Source: Owenia fusiformis (lineage: Eukaryota; Annelida; Polychaeta; Sabellida; Oweniidae). From it: a stretch of DNA of 64,000 nucleotides. Under the pieces are notes generated by a model. That model saw only the letters and a list, made by a program, of their open reading frames with translations. It ran no database searches and was not told the DNA's origin. Within the stretch, counting starts at the first letter, position 1. Each line of letters begins with the position of its first letter. A program made the translations under genes and the position numbers. Shown here one piece after another: positions 1 to 11,900 of this stretch. The DNA is taken from NCBI GenBank assembly GCA_903813345.2, contig CAIIXF020000003.1, forward strand, positions 14,400,931-14,464,930, in the 5' to 3' direction.

Positions 1-884
1 ACAGCAATTGTACAAATAGCACTAATCATACAAACAACTAATCATACAAACAACACCAGTCATTGTAGCAGCTTGCTTACTCTTTGTTCTAAATGATGCA
101 AAATTTTGAAATATCTATGAGTTCAATATTATATATTTGAAAACTGTCACATTCCAAAAAGATTGTATATATTCATTGTTTTATAAATTAGTTCATTAAT
201 TCAAATTAATAAGGGGATGTCATGAGTATATATTGTGGTGACCATGCTAATGGGACAAATATTGAAGAAATATTTTTGAGTTTAGGCTAGAAAAAAATTT
301 GTTCTTCTATTAGTATTAGGAATATCTTCCAGAATATATTTTAGGCATTGATTGGAGAAAAAAATTGTATCATTTTGAAATTGGGATTAATATGGAACGT
401 GTTCCAAAGATTCAAAAGTCTGCCCCTTGAGCATGGATTAAAGGAATCGCTGAGAGTATGTCCACACTCCATACATTATACGTGTGCTTTATTCACCATA
501 TTAACCACAGTGCCATCTATATTCAAATAAGTGCCCATAGACATTAACACCAATCTGACACTGAGTCAAACTACAACATAATTTTTTTTTAAATCTCTAA
601 AATAATTTTTAAAGTGATAAACAATAATAATGATAATAACATACATTTTCAAACTTTGCATGGGGCTTTCGAATATTTTTGTAAGTTGTCATTGAGTTAA
701 CATTATCATTTTTTATCCATTTTATTGGATTTCCTTTGGATGAATATTGTGAATAAAGTACATTCTTAACACTGCCAAAGTTTTTTTTATGCATATGTTT
801 ATGCACCACCTGCTGTAAGCTTCCTCTGAAGGAACTTAAGTGGTTATATGTAGATTAAGAATATATGTTATTTGTAAAGCTTCT
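1..884. other. Non-coding AT-rich sequence
   Basis: I see no gene, RNA or recognisable transposon here. Short open frames on either strand have no family resemblance and no plausible splice context. Confidence 0.6.
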
Positions 885-1195
885 GACCGATGCTTCCAAG
901 TTTGTCTCGTGTTTTGCAACTTCCAATTCATGTTTTGTGAGTTGCACACAAATTGTATCTTCCAATACAGCTTTCAATTCATGTTTGTCTCATGTGTTTC
1001 ACAAAGCTACAGCTTCCATGTCATGTGTTCCACACAAAGCTTCAGCTTCCATGTCATGAGTTGCGCACAAAGCTGCAGCTTCCGTGTCATGTGTTGCACA
1101 CAAAGCTGCAGCTTCCAAATCATGTGTTGCACATGAAGCTGCAGCTTCCATGTCATGTGTTACACACATGGCTGCAGCTTCCAAATCATGTTTTA
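885..1195. repeat. 33-bp minisatellite (degenerate)
   Basis: A tandem repeat of about 33 bp built around CACAAAGCTGCAGCTTCC followed by a TCATGTGTTGCA-like segment. It is clearest from about 1000 to 1195 and degenerate to the left. Because 33 is divisible by three, frames stay open on both strands and yield repetitive peptides that are artefacts of the repeat. Confidence 0.85.
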
Positions 1196-1299
1196 AGTAT
1201 GTTACATGTTTGCTTTTATGCACATTTAAAATATGAGGCCTAGTTATTCTTCAGACATCTTTGTTTGCTATATTCCTTAACTAGTTTTGTACTCTGCAT

Positions 1300-1432
1300 T
1301 TGTATACTGAACATGTGTCTACTGTACACAGTCATGTTTATTTATGTACATTTGTACACTGTACATGTGTACTGTATATCTGTGAACTGTACATATATTA
1401 ACTGTACATATGTGTTCACTGTACAACTGCAC
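1300..1432. repeat. Simple TGTAC/ACTGTACAT-rich low-complexity tract
   Basis: Irregular repeats of ACTGTACATGTGT-like words. No gene is visible. Confidence 0.6.
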
Positions 1433-1689
1433 ATTGGTACAGTTTGGGACAACAAGGATGTTCTTACAACTGAACTTACATCTTTCAATAGGGCTTCAAT
1501 TGTATTGTTTACTAAGTAGGCTTAAAATGGCCCTCTGTGGGTCAAAATAAAAGATGCACCAAATAGTTTATGGAGTTGCCCCATCTATTGGGAGCCCATC
1601 GAAGATGTAATGAAAATATATATTTGTAGGACAATGTATTAAAATGTCTTGTCACGTTGCAATGTATAAGTAATCATAGCTGGCTATGT

Positions 1690-2025
1690 CTATGTACAAA
1701 TAGCTACAGTTACAAATAACTACAATTTCAGATAGCTACAATTACAGATAGTGTTACAATTACAGATAGTGTTACAATTACAGATAGTGTTAACATTACT
1801 GTTACAATTACAGTTACTGTTAACATTACTGTTACATTTACAGATACTGTTAACATTACTGTTACAATTACAGATACTGTTAACATTACTGTTACAATTA
1901 CAGATACTGTTAACATTACTGTTACAATTACAGATTCTGTTTACATTACTGTTACAATTACATATTCTGTTTACATTACTGTTACAATTACAGATACTGT
2001 TAACATTACTGTTACAATAACAGGC
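1690..2025. repeat. 30-bp minisatellite
   Basis: A tandem repeat of about 30 bp, GTTACAATTACAGATACTGT followed by TAACATTACT, in about nine good copies with a more degenerate left edge near 1690. The period is divisible by three, so long repetitive open frames appear on both strands; they are not genes. Confidence 0.9.
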
Positions 2026-2029
2026 TACT

Positions 2030-2717
2030 GTCTATGATTGCTAGCTATAATTAATGTAAAAATTGTTTTTATTTGAAAAAGACTTGTTTTATTCAAGCAG
2101 TAGAATACAGATATAGCTCCGTTTATTTTACAGGTTACTTATTTTCATCAAAACTCCCATTTCAAATATTCTTATTTTGTTTAGTTCTTATTTTGACCAT
2201 TACTTGTTTTTGAGTCCACAAAATTCACAATAGTTCAAAAGAGAGTATATTATTACTACAGATTTATGATATACATGTAAATGTACCATATATTGTAAAT
2301 ATGTACATGTATTTACACTTTGTAATGTACATACTTTATGGTACATGTACTCTTAATAGGAAGGCAATATAGAGGGTTAATAATAGTATGAATCACATAA
2401 TATATTATAGACAGAAAATTGTTTTATAAATATTCTTGTTTCTGTATGTATAAAACATACATGGTTGTTTTGCTATTTTGTATATAAATGTATACATTTA
2501 TGAGAATGTACAATACATACATGAACAAACAGACAATATCTCAAATGATTTAATATAAATTTCTTGTTTTGTTTATTTTTTGCACATAGGCTCCAGCTCC
2601 TCCAAGGAGAGGTTCCTGGGTCTGCCTCCTATGGTTACATGCATTAATTATGACAGTAATATACGGGATATACCCAAGAGGTATTGCTCACCTTCATCGG
2701 TGGTAAACAAAATACAA
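2030..2717. other. Intergenic / UGT 3' flank
   Basis: AT-rich sequence downstream of the UGT stop codon (the gene is on the minus strand). It includes acatgta-rich low-complexity DNA around 2270-2350 and 2450-2525. No feature beyond a probable 3' UTR is supported. Confidence 0.5.
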
Positions 2718-4639
2718 TCAGTCTACTTTTCTTTTAGTCATGAACCTGCTTTTCACAAATCTACATACAAACAATATAACATTCTTCAAAATGACGAGGA
2801 TAACTGACATAATTAAGATCAGGAAAACATAGATGTCAATCATCCAGAGTTGCCAGAAAGGCATATCAACTGAACTCGGTCTCAAATGTTCCCCTCCAAA
2901 CATTGCTACATGTTCTAATGCCTCAAAAGCTCTCTTTCTGGGGCTCTTCCTTGATCTGAATATCTTTGAAGCCTTTTGGATGTTATCTCTGTATGTACTG
3001 TTAGCTAGAATTTCGTTGATGTTATGTAAAAGCTGGTCAGCAGTTAAATCATGTACATTCATCGCAATCCCATATCCTTTACTTTGCATTCTGATGGCAT
3101 TGTGTGGTTGGTCCGCAAACAGTGGTAATCCAAGCATGGGGACTCCATTGTACAGTGCTTCATATTGCCCATTGTTACCACAGTGAGTCATGAACAGTTT
3201 CACCTTAGGATGGGCCAGGACATCGTTTTGAGGAATCCATTTCAATATTTTGATACGAGATGGTAAATCACTGAAATATCCGTCATATTTCCATATCACA
3301 CTTTCTTTTACTGCTTTGAAAACAAAAATGAGTTTAGCTATCATTTCGGGATCTAAAATATCTGATTTTGATCCGAATGATACTAATATGACATTGCTGT
3401 TAGTTTTCGTTATAAAGTCTTCAAGCTCTGAAGGTAAAGGCTTGTTGGGCATTATTGACAAGCCTCCAACTTGGATGGCATTCTCCATCAATGGGACATG
3501 GAATTCAAGCAGGTTATCTTGGTTAATCATCCAGAGTAGTGTCTTGCGTTTTAGCTCAAGATATATTGCAGGTCGGTTGGGAGCATATTTCTTTATGAGT
3601 GCGTTGCCTGCAGCTTCGTCCAAACTATTTGTAAGTATCTGCTCTCCTATGATTGTGGCCAAGAAGTTTGAAATTCGTTGTAAAAATGTCATCCTGTCTG
3701 TATATAATGTGCCCGTACTTGGCACAAATGATGGCAGAGCTGGGGCACCCATCAAATAGTTGAAATTAGCAGTGGCGAGAGAACAGAATGGGATATCCAG
3801 CATGTATGGTATGATATAAAGACTATCTAAAAATGGAGTTCCATCCACTACCGCAATGTCATACTTTTCCTTTTTGAGTGATTCCACTGCCCCTTCATTA
3901 TCAAGCAAAGCACATACAGTTTCACTTGTTACATCAATAAAAGCTTTCATGAGTGGGAGGATTTTCAAGAGGCTTTTTCCTTTTGCTTGTATCTGCCCCA
4001 GTTCTATGAGTACTTCTGTTATCTCCTTGTCCGTTTTATTGGTTGGGATTATATGCGTTGTCATGCTGGATCCTTTGCTCCCTTTGGGCACTCTGTTGAG
4101 TAAGTGTGGGGATACTACTAACCCGACCTAGAATTAGATAAATCTTGGTTATGTCATTCCTCTACTTAAATACATGTAACCACATAATGAGCTATACAGC
4201 AAAAGTCATATTCCATATAGGATACACAGACTATACTCGTATGGCATGAGTCATATTCCATACAGGCTATACAACATAAGTCATATTATATACAGCCTAT
4301 ATAGCATAAGTCATATTGTCATATTCCATACAGGCTAGCCTATATGGCATAAGTTATATTCCATACAGGCTACATACATGTAGCATAAGTCATATTCCAT
4401 CCAGGCCATATATGGCATACGTCATATTCCATACAGGCTATATTGCATAAGTCATATTCCATATATAAATATATTTTAAATAAGTCTCGTCTCACCTGGT
4501 GTCCTTGTTCGAGGAGCTCCTCCCCAAGAGGGGTGAAGTAAAGCAGATGACTGGGCACCTGGGCAGGAATTAGAAGTACCTTCATGGCCAGGGCCGATGG
4601 CACAATAAGCAGTATAAGTAATGACAGTCTAATTTCCAT
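2718..4639 (-). CDS. UDP-glucuronosyltransferase (UGT family, GT1)
   Basis: Transfers a sugar from a UDP-sugar to small lipophilic acceptors, in the ER. There are two exons: 4496..4639 (48 codons) and 2718..4127 (469 codons plus stop), with a GTGAG donor and TAG acceptor in phase 0. The predicted protein is 517 aa, the usual family length. Residues 1-18 look like a signal peptide. His31, in a PSH context, matches the catalytic His, and an Asp near residue 143 is the likely partner. The C-terminal UGT signature, WIPQNDVLAHPKV onward, spans about residues 345-388 and ends LPLFADQ. A transmembrane segment at about 477-503 is followed by a short basic tail, as in ER-resident UGTs. One oddity is that the signature has THCG where THGG is usual. 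The acceptor cannot be predicted. The gene appears intact. Confidence 0.93.
4190..4480. repeat. Intronic ~29-bp minisatellite in UGT
   Basis: Repeats of GCATAAGTCATATTCCATAC followed by AGGCTATAT fill most of the single UGT intron in about nine imperfect copies. Confidence 0.8.
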
Positions 4640-5957
4640 GGTTCATCGGGGTTGTTCTGTTTTTGGTTATACACTGTTTATTTTGCCTGTGTTGCAGTAA
4701 CAACTAGTAGAGTTATATCTCATCACAATATGCTTTGATGATTGATGTATACATGTACTTTTCCGCTCCATTTTTACTTCTATAGTGCTATATGTATGTT
4801 AAGCTCCAGTTTTATGTAGTTCAAGGTCTTTCAAAATAAATGCTATAAACATAAGTTAATTTCTAGACCTTGTCAGTAACAGGTATTAGTATTATTTATT
4901 ACTTTTCTAAACCTTCTCAAAAAGAATGGGTGTAAATAGAAATAACCTTGATCTACAGGGTGACACATAAAAATGACACCCATCCCCATAATATTGCATT
5001 ACTTTTCTGTCGGCAAAAATTCTGCCTTGTTTCATGGCACATTAAAATAAGCATCCATGGTGCAACTCCACAAGAAGTTTCAGATGACTAGCTCAACTAA
5101 ATGCAGGTTTATGAGTGTTACAAGGCGTGTAGTCTATTCCTTTACAGGTACACCTGGATTTTTTACAAAAAATGACAGCCTTTTGTAACATGGTTTTGCT
5201 TGTGCAAATTATATTTTGATTATTCTTTTAATAACATCTTGTAGATCATTAAAAAACGTCGACATTCATTCTGTGATGATAACTTCATCTATGTGCATTA
5301 TTTAAAGGTCGTGTAGACCCCCGTTGCCTGATTTATAGAAAAAAACATTGCACTTTTGCATGATGGTGACATTGAGCCTTTTCAAATAGATCGCACACCT
5401 TAGAAATATATTAGTTAAAAATATGAAATATCTCATAGTTTTCACCATACCGTGCACCCATTCATTTACCGATTTATTGGTAAACTTTCTTTTGAAAAAA
5501 TAAATCTTGCGGATGTGTTGAATTTTCAACCAGAAATCGGTTGCTCCCCGTCCGTTCAAGGCTATGGTGTACACTTTACGCATCAGAACAAAAAAACATA
5601 TTTTTTATTTGTAATTGTATACACTCATCATTAAAAATGATTAATAAAAAAGAAAACCCGATTTACAGCATGGTATTCTAAAAAGAATTCTTAAAACCGT
5701 CCGTGATATCTTTACTTGAGTAGTGTGTCTAAATCACCAGTTAACTAAAAATTGAACGTTGTAAAAGTATAAAGACGAATAACGTCTTGAGCGTCGTAAA
5801 TGCTTGTAATTGTTATGTTTTCTTGTTACATTTTACATGGAATTGTCAGACACAAAGAACTTTAAAAATGTGATAGGGTGTACATCTAATTTGTCTGCAA
5901 AAAAAACTTAAAAAGAAAACGTGATAGGAATGTTTGTTTATCATAGAGCACTATTGT
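4640..5957. other. Intergenic between UGT and DHRS4-like A
   Basis: Holds the UGT upstream region (right of 4639) and the 3' flank of DHRS4-like A. A few short open frames show no family match. The stretch adjoining 5958 resembles the flank next to gene B (23,150-23,312), so it belongs to the segmental duplication. Confidence 0.5.
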
Positions 5958-8900
5958 TTAGAGTCGTGATTTCACTCCACCAGCAATAACCATGTTTTCT
6001 CCAGTTATATACGAGGCATCGTCAGATACAAAGAATGACACGGCTCCAGCACAGTCTTCTGACACTCCAAACCTTCCCATTGGAATAGTTGTCTTTTCCA
6101 TCTCTTCAGCCATGGGGCTCTTCCATAACTGAAACAATAATCGTATCAATTTGTTTCATATCATCAATGCCTGTTAATTGCCAACAATTAAACTGTTAAT
6201 TAATGTTAATTTTTACTCATTTTTTAATTAATTTATCTCTATAGTAAGATTATCAGGCGACATGTACTGCAAACATATCAATTACTTATTCATGAAAAAT
6301 TATTTATGCTTGACTTTGAGTGAAACATTTACATTACCACAAGGCATATAAGCAATCATCATCCCATGTAAAAGAACAGAAAATTTTAACAATATCCCTA
6401 TTGTCAACACAAAACAACCAACCAAGTCACAAAAATAGAGGCTATATTAATGGCAGCTACATATGAAAAATATGCTACTTACTGCTTCACTAAAGCGTGT
6501 TTTAATCACCCCGGGACATATTGTGTTGATCCTAATATTCATGCTTGCAAGTTGCGGTACAAGGGCCTTGGTCAGCCCTATCATAGCTGTCTTACTGACT
6601 GCATATGCACCAAGAAACTGAAAGTGAATTGTAAATGCAAACGTCATATATGTCAATGCTGGCAAGTTGCCGCACAAGGGATTTGGTCAGCCCTAGCATA
6701 GCTGTCTTACTGACTGAATATGCACCAAGACACTGAAAGTAAATTGTAATTGAATACATCATATACGTCCATGCTGGCAAGTTGCCGCACGAGGGATTTG
6801 GTCACCTCTAACATAGCTGTCTTACTGACCGAGTATGCACCAAGGAACTAAAAGTAAATTGTAAATGAATACATCATATATGTCCATGCTGGTTAGTTGC
6901 GGCACGAGGGCTTGGTCAGCCCTAACATAGCTGTCTTGCTTACAGCATATGCACCAAGAAACTGAAAGTGAATTGTTAATTGTAAATGAATACATCATAT
7001 ATGTCCATGCTAGCAAGTTGCCGCACAAGGGATTTGGTCACCCCTAACATAGCTAGTACTGACTGAATACGCACCAATCAGCTGAAAGTAAATTGTAAAT
7101 GAATACATCATATTTGCCCATGCTGGCAAGTTGTGGCACAAGGGCCTTGGTCAGTCCAAGCATAGCAGTCTTACTGACTGAATATGCACCAAGGAACTGA
7201 AAGTAAATTGTAATAGACTAGATGCGAGTAGAAATAATCTTGATTTACGTCATTAAATATTCAAAATTCAGTCAAAGTTATGTCATATTTGAAATCTGCA
7301 TGTAAAAGTACATCTACAAATATGGTTTCGAAAATTGTCTATCAACTTTGAAATTATTTTTTTTTGAAAATGTGACTTCTTGTTCGGGTTGATTCCCCAT
7401 AGACCCAATGTTACAAAATCACAAAAAGTGAATTATCTTTTCTTGCATTGGACAGATAACATTTTCTTTTACTGGACATATTTTAATTTGCATAACTATT
7501 AGATACATAGGGGTTATATGAAAATTGAACCACGCAAATAGATGTAATTTAAGTTAAAGGGAACTTTCTACTATACCCGCCATGCTATCTGACCCGAACG
7601 AGCCACCTGGCGGTGAATCTGGTAACTACCTACTCGCATCTGCGTTATTGAATACATCATATATGTCCATGGTGGCAAGTTGCCGCACAAGGGATTTGGT
7701 CAGCCCTAACATACCTGTCTTACTGACTGAATATGCACCAAGGAACTGAAAGTAAATTGTGATTGAATACATTATATATGTCCGTCTATGCTGGCAAGTT
7801 GCGGCACAAGGGCTTTGGTAAGTTCTTACATAGCTGTCTTACTGACTGAATATGCACCAAGGAACTGAAAGTAAATTGTAATTGAATACATCATATATGT
7901 CCTTGCTGGCAAGTTGCGGAACACGGGCTTTGGTCAGCCCTAACATAGCTGTCTTACTGACTGAATATGCACCAAGGAACTGAAAGTAAATTGTAAATGA
8001 ATACATCATATATGTCCTTGCTGGCAAGTTGCGGTACGAGGGCTTTGGTCAGCCCTAACATAGCTGTCTTACTGACTGAATATGCACCAAGGAACTGAAA
8101 GTAAATTGTAATTGAATACATCATATATGTCCTTGCTGGCAAGTTGCGGAACACGGGCTTTGGTCAGCCCTAACGTCGCTGTCTTACTGACTGAATATGC
8201 ACCAGGGAACCGAAAGTAAATTGTAAATGAATACACCATATACATGTATGCCCATGCTGACAAGTTGCAGCACAATGGCTTTGGTCAGCCCTAACATAGC
8301 TGTCTTGCTGAATATGCACCACGGAACTGAAAGTAAATTGTAAATGAATACATCATATACATGTATGTCAATGCGGAGAAGTTGCGGCACAAGGGCTTTG
8401 GTCAGACCTAACATAGCTGTCGTACTGACTGAATATGCACCAAGGAATTGAAAATAAATTGTAATGGAATACATCATATATGTCCATGCTGGCAAGTTGC
8501 CGCACAATGGATTTGGTCACCCCTAACATAGCTGTCTTACTGACTGAATACGCACCAAGGAACTGAAAATAAATTGTAATTGAATACATCATATATGTCC
8601 ATGCTGGCAAGTTGCCACACAAGGGATTTGATAAGTCCTAACGTCGCTGTCTTACTGACTGCATATGGACCAATTAGCTGAAAGTAAATTGTAATTGAAT
8701 ACTTCATATATGTCCGTGCTGGCAAGTTGCCGCACAAGGGATTTGGTCACCCCTAACATAGCTGTCTTACTGACTGAATATGCACCAAGGAACTGAAAGT
8801 AAATTGTAAATGAATACATCATATATGTCCTTGCTGGCAAGTTGCGGCACGAGGGCTTGGTCAGCCCTAACGTCGCTGTCTTACTGACTGAATACGCACC

Positions 8901-11900
8901 AAGGAACTGAAAGTAAAAATGCAAATAATTACATCAAATACCTATATAAAACACAGATTTCCTTTTATGCTTAATGTGAGCCTACTGAGAAGTTTTGCTT
9001 TAAGTGTATTTCTATTGCTTTAGATATTCATACTCTTACCTCATCACCAATAAAGCCACCTATTGAGGAGACTTGAATGATAGAGCCTCCCCTGGAAAGA
9101 AATAAGAATATTATTGAAATAACTTGAAATAAAGGATTGCAAACAATGGAAACCCAGTGTATCGCAGCAGTGATCATGGTTGGGCGAGAATGGCTAGAAT
9201 ATCACAGAATATAGAGAAATCTGGAAAAATCTAAAAACTCCATTAGTATGCAACCAAATGATCTTCTGGATGCTGGACTTTTGCTGCTTCCAAAGCTATA
9301 TGGTAAAATCCATTTTGCAAGCCTGGTAGGTTATTTGATTACTATTGTATGCATTTGAGACTAATGTGACTACATTGAGGTTCCTGGAGTAACAGAAAAT
9401 GGACAACGCATTTACTTTCAAATTTGTAGATAGGCCTACATGTACCATGTTGCTTATCTTACCCTCGTTTTTCTATTTGTTCAGCTGCATCCTTTATCAG
9501 GAAAAAGTTGGCCTTTAGATTAGTGTCAAATATCTTGTCCCATACTGACTCTGTGGTCTGCAAAAAATAAAATTTGATAAGCTTTAAAATATGAAATACT
9601 GGGAGGGTGAGGGGGAATGAAAAAATGTGTAACTGAGATGAAAAGATGGAATTGATTGAAATGGAGATTTAAAAGAGTGGAATTGAGTAAAAATAGTGGA
9701 AATGAGTAAAAATGGTGGAAATGAGATGAGAGGCTGGAGTGTAGAAGTAGATCAGATCAGGTCCACATTGTTGGTCATAATTGGTCAGTTTTACTATAAA
9801 TATAAAGTCACTGGTAATGAGCCATGATTGTTCCTCACTATAAATGAATGCATTTAAGAACGCTGGAAAAAATGCAACACACATTGGTAAATATTCATAT
9901 TTTCCAAGGTATTAGACACCCAAATAACCAAACCAGTAGTTCTTGTATATAAGGACCTATATATTGAATTTGTTGCATCAAACATTTTTAGAATACTTTT
10001 AAGGGGAGTCCTATGTATACTTACTTCTAGAATTGGTCCCATAGTTGGGTTGACAGCAGCATTAGATACAAATATATCAAGTCCTCCTTGCTCCTTCACA
10101 GTCTGCAAGATAACATTGGCACATATTATTCATTGGAATCCTTTCAAAGGAAGAATCAGGGACAAAACAGGGGATACAAGAATGCAGGATGCGGGGAACC
10201 ATATTCCTGTGAAGCCCTGAATATTTTCGGGTCCGCGCATTATACCGAAACCCATTATACCGACGCGCATTATACCGAAACCCATTATACCGACGCGCAT
10301 TGTACCGACGCGCATTGTACCGAAAGGCGTTATACCGAATGCCATAACCACTGTTCCACAACTAGTTACTTTGACGGAACGTCAATGTAACAAAATGGAT
10401 GAACTTCCTGGTTACGACTTTTTGCTTTCTCGATTTAAACCTACTAATAAGTCAAGTTGCAGATTATAATTTGGCCCAAAGCTAGAAAATATAGCCTAGT
10501 TTTAATTAATAAGTTTCTTCGATTTGGAATTTGTTTTGTAAATCAGGCTGTTATTCATATACTAAGCCCCTCGCTTTTGTTACATTGACGAAAGCCTGTT
10601 ATATTACCAAATTGAATGTATGTTACTTTGTCAATGGGGATTTTGCCCGACCATTATTAGAAAACTTGAAAATCTCTAGAATTTGAATAAAGATAAATAA
10701 CAGTGCAAAAACTAAGTTGTTTTGATAGAAAATTACACACAGAATTCAAATAGAAGAAAATGTTAGTCTTTAGTGGTTAAAAATGCAGATCTCCTAAAAT
10801 CTCATTAAAATGAGACCTTAACGAGATTTTAAAGCTATATGGAAAAGCCACTATTAGATAGATGCCTTCACTAGGCTATTCTCTGTACTTGTGTCCGTGC
10901 CTCATTTTGAGTAGCGAGTATAAATTCTTTTCGGAAACATGGTTATGTTTTCCCTGTAATATGAATTGGAGATATCTGACAAAATATGGATAGCCTAAAA
11001 TATAAATTTTGTGTTTTTGAACATGCGGAAATATCTTGAACACTTTGAAACTGAAGTACAGTTCCTTAATAGGTCTTTCAGTTTTCTTGTTTTTTTTCTA
11101 CACAACAACTTGTGTTTCATAGCCACGCGTAATTATTAATAAGCGTAATCAGATTATTTCAAGCGTCGAAATAGCTTATTTTTCCTCGACGTATCTACAC
11201 AAACCTATTCACTTACCGTTATATTGAGCGATCTAGATGCGTCAATTATAATTGTTTTCACTCATCGGCTTTAGTGGCCCGCGATACCTTTTATTTCGTT
11301 CATTTAAGACGCAATTGATATATTGGCAACTAATCAAATGTTCTAAATGATTCTTCTTCATTTTGGAATGTTTCTCCTACCCGATATTCAAAGATGTGTT
11401 TTTAATATTATACTTTACATTGATCACGATTCTTGTACTTTACGACTCCCGTTCACAAGAGTTGTTGATTGCATTGCCTTGATCGTTGGTCGAACTTCGA
11501 TTCCAACTAAATCAGATTAATCAATTAAGAAATGTAATATCATGTTTATCCAAGCAAATAATTGTAACAACTACATTATTCTTTAGCAGTTTTGACACCT
11601 AAGCCTAGTGGCGTAGACTGAGGCTACTTTGCGGTTGAACGTCGTGGGATACGGAGGTCCCGCGTTCGAACCCCAGGTACGGAGTTGTTGATCATTGTCA
11701 CTACGGACACCCGGTCCGAAGGTCCAACCGTTTACCGGCCCTTGGCATGGGTTGGTTCTCTGGCCGCTCTTGCCGGAGACAGATTGTGAGACTGTGGTTG
11801 GTTCCTCCACTAACGTGCTTTAGTAAACTCCGGGAGTCATATAGTATGGTAGCGGGCCCCCACCAAGGGCAGTAGTGGAACGACGCGAATCGGTCCAAGT

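Noticed and set aside
840-2020. Open frames over 60-100 codons on both strands
   Set aside because: They result from 33-bp and 30-bp tandem repeats whose periods are divisible by three. The peptides are simple repeats.
2833-4131. Plus-strand open frames of up to 169 codons
   Set aside because: They are antisense shadows of the UGT exon on the minus strand.
6450-8924. Chain of overlapping 62-107-codon minus frames with SDR-like peptides
   Set aside because: Each runs through one array unit into intron sequence and into the next unit in another frame. They are not separate genes but parts of the partial exon-6 array.
10077-10390. Frames of 73-100 codons on both strands
   Set aside because: They coincide with the CATTATACCGA repeat array at the edge of the 3.7-kb insertion and with exon 3 read into its intron.
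11583-11898. Minus-strand frames of 65-75 codons
   Set aside because: They overlap the tRNA-like sequence in the 3.7-kb insertion, with no domain and no codon signal.
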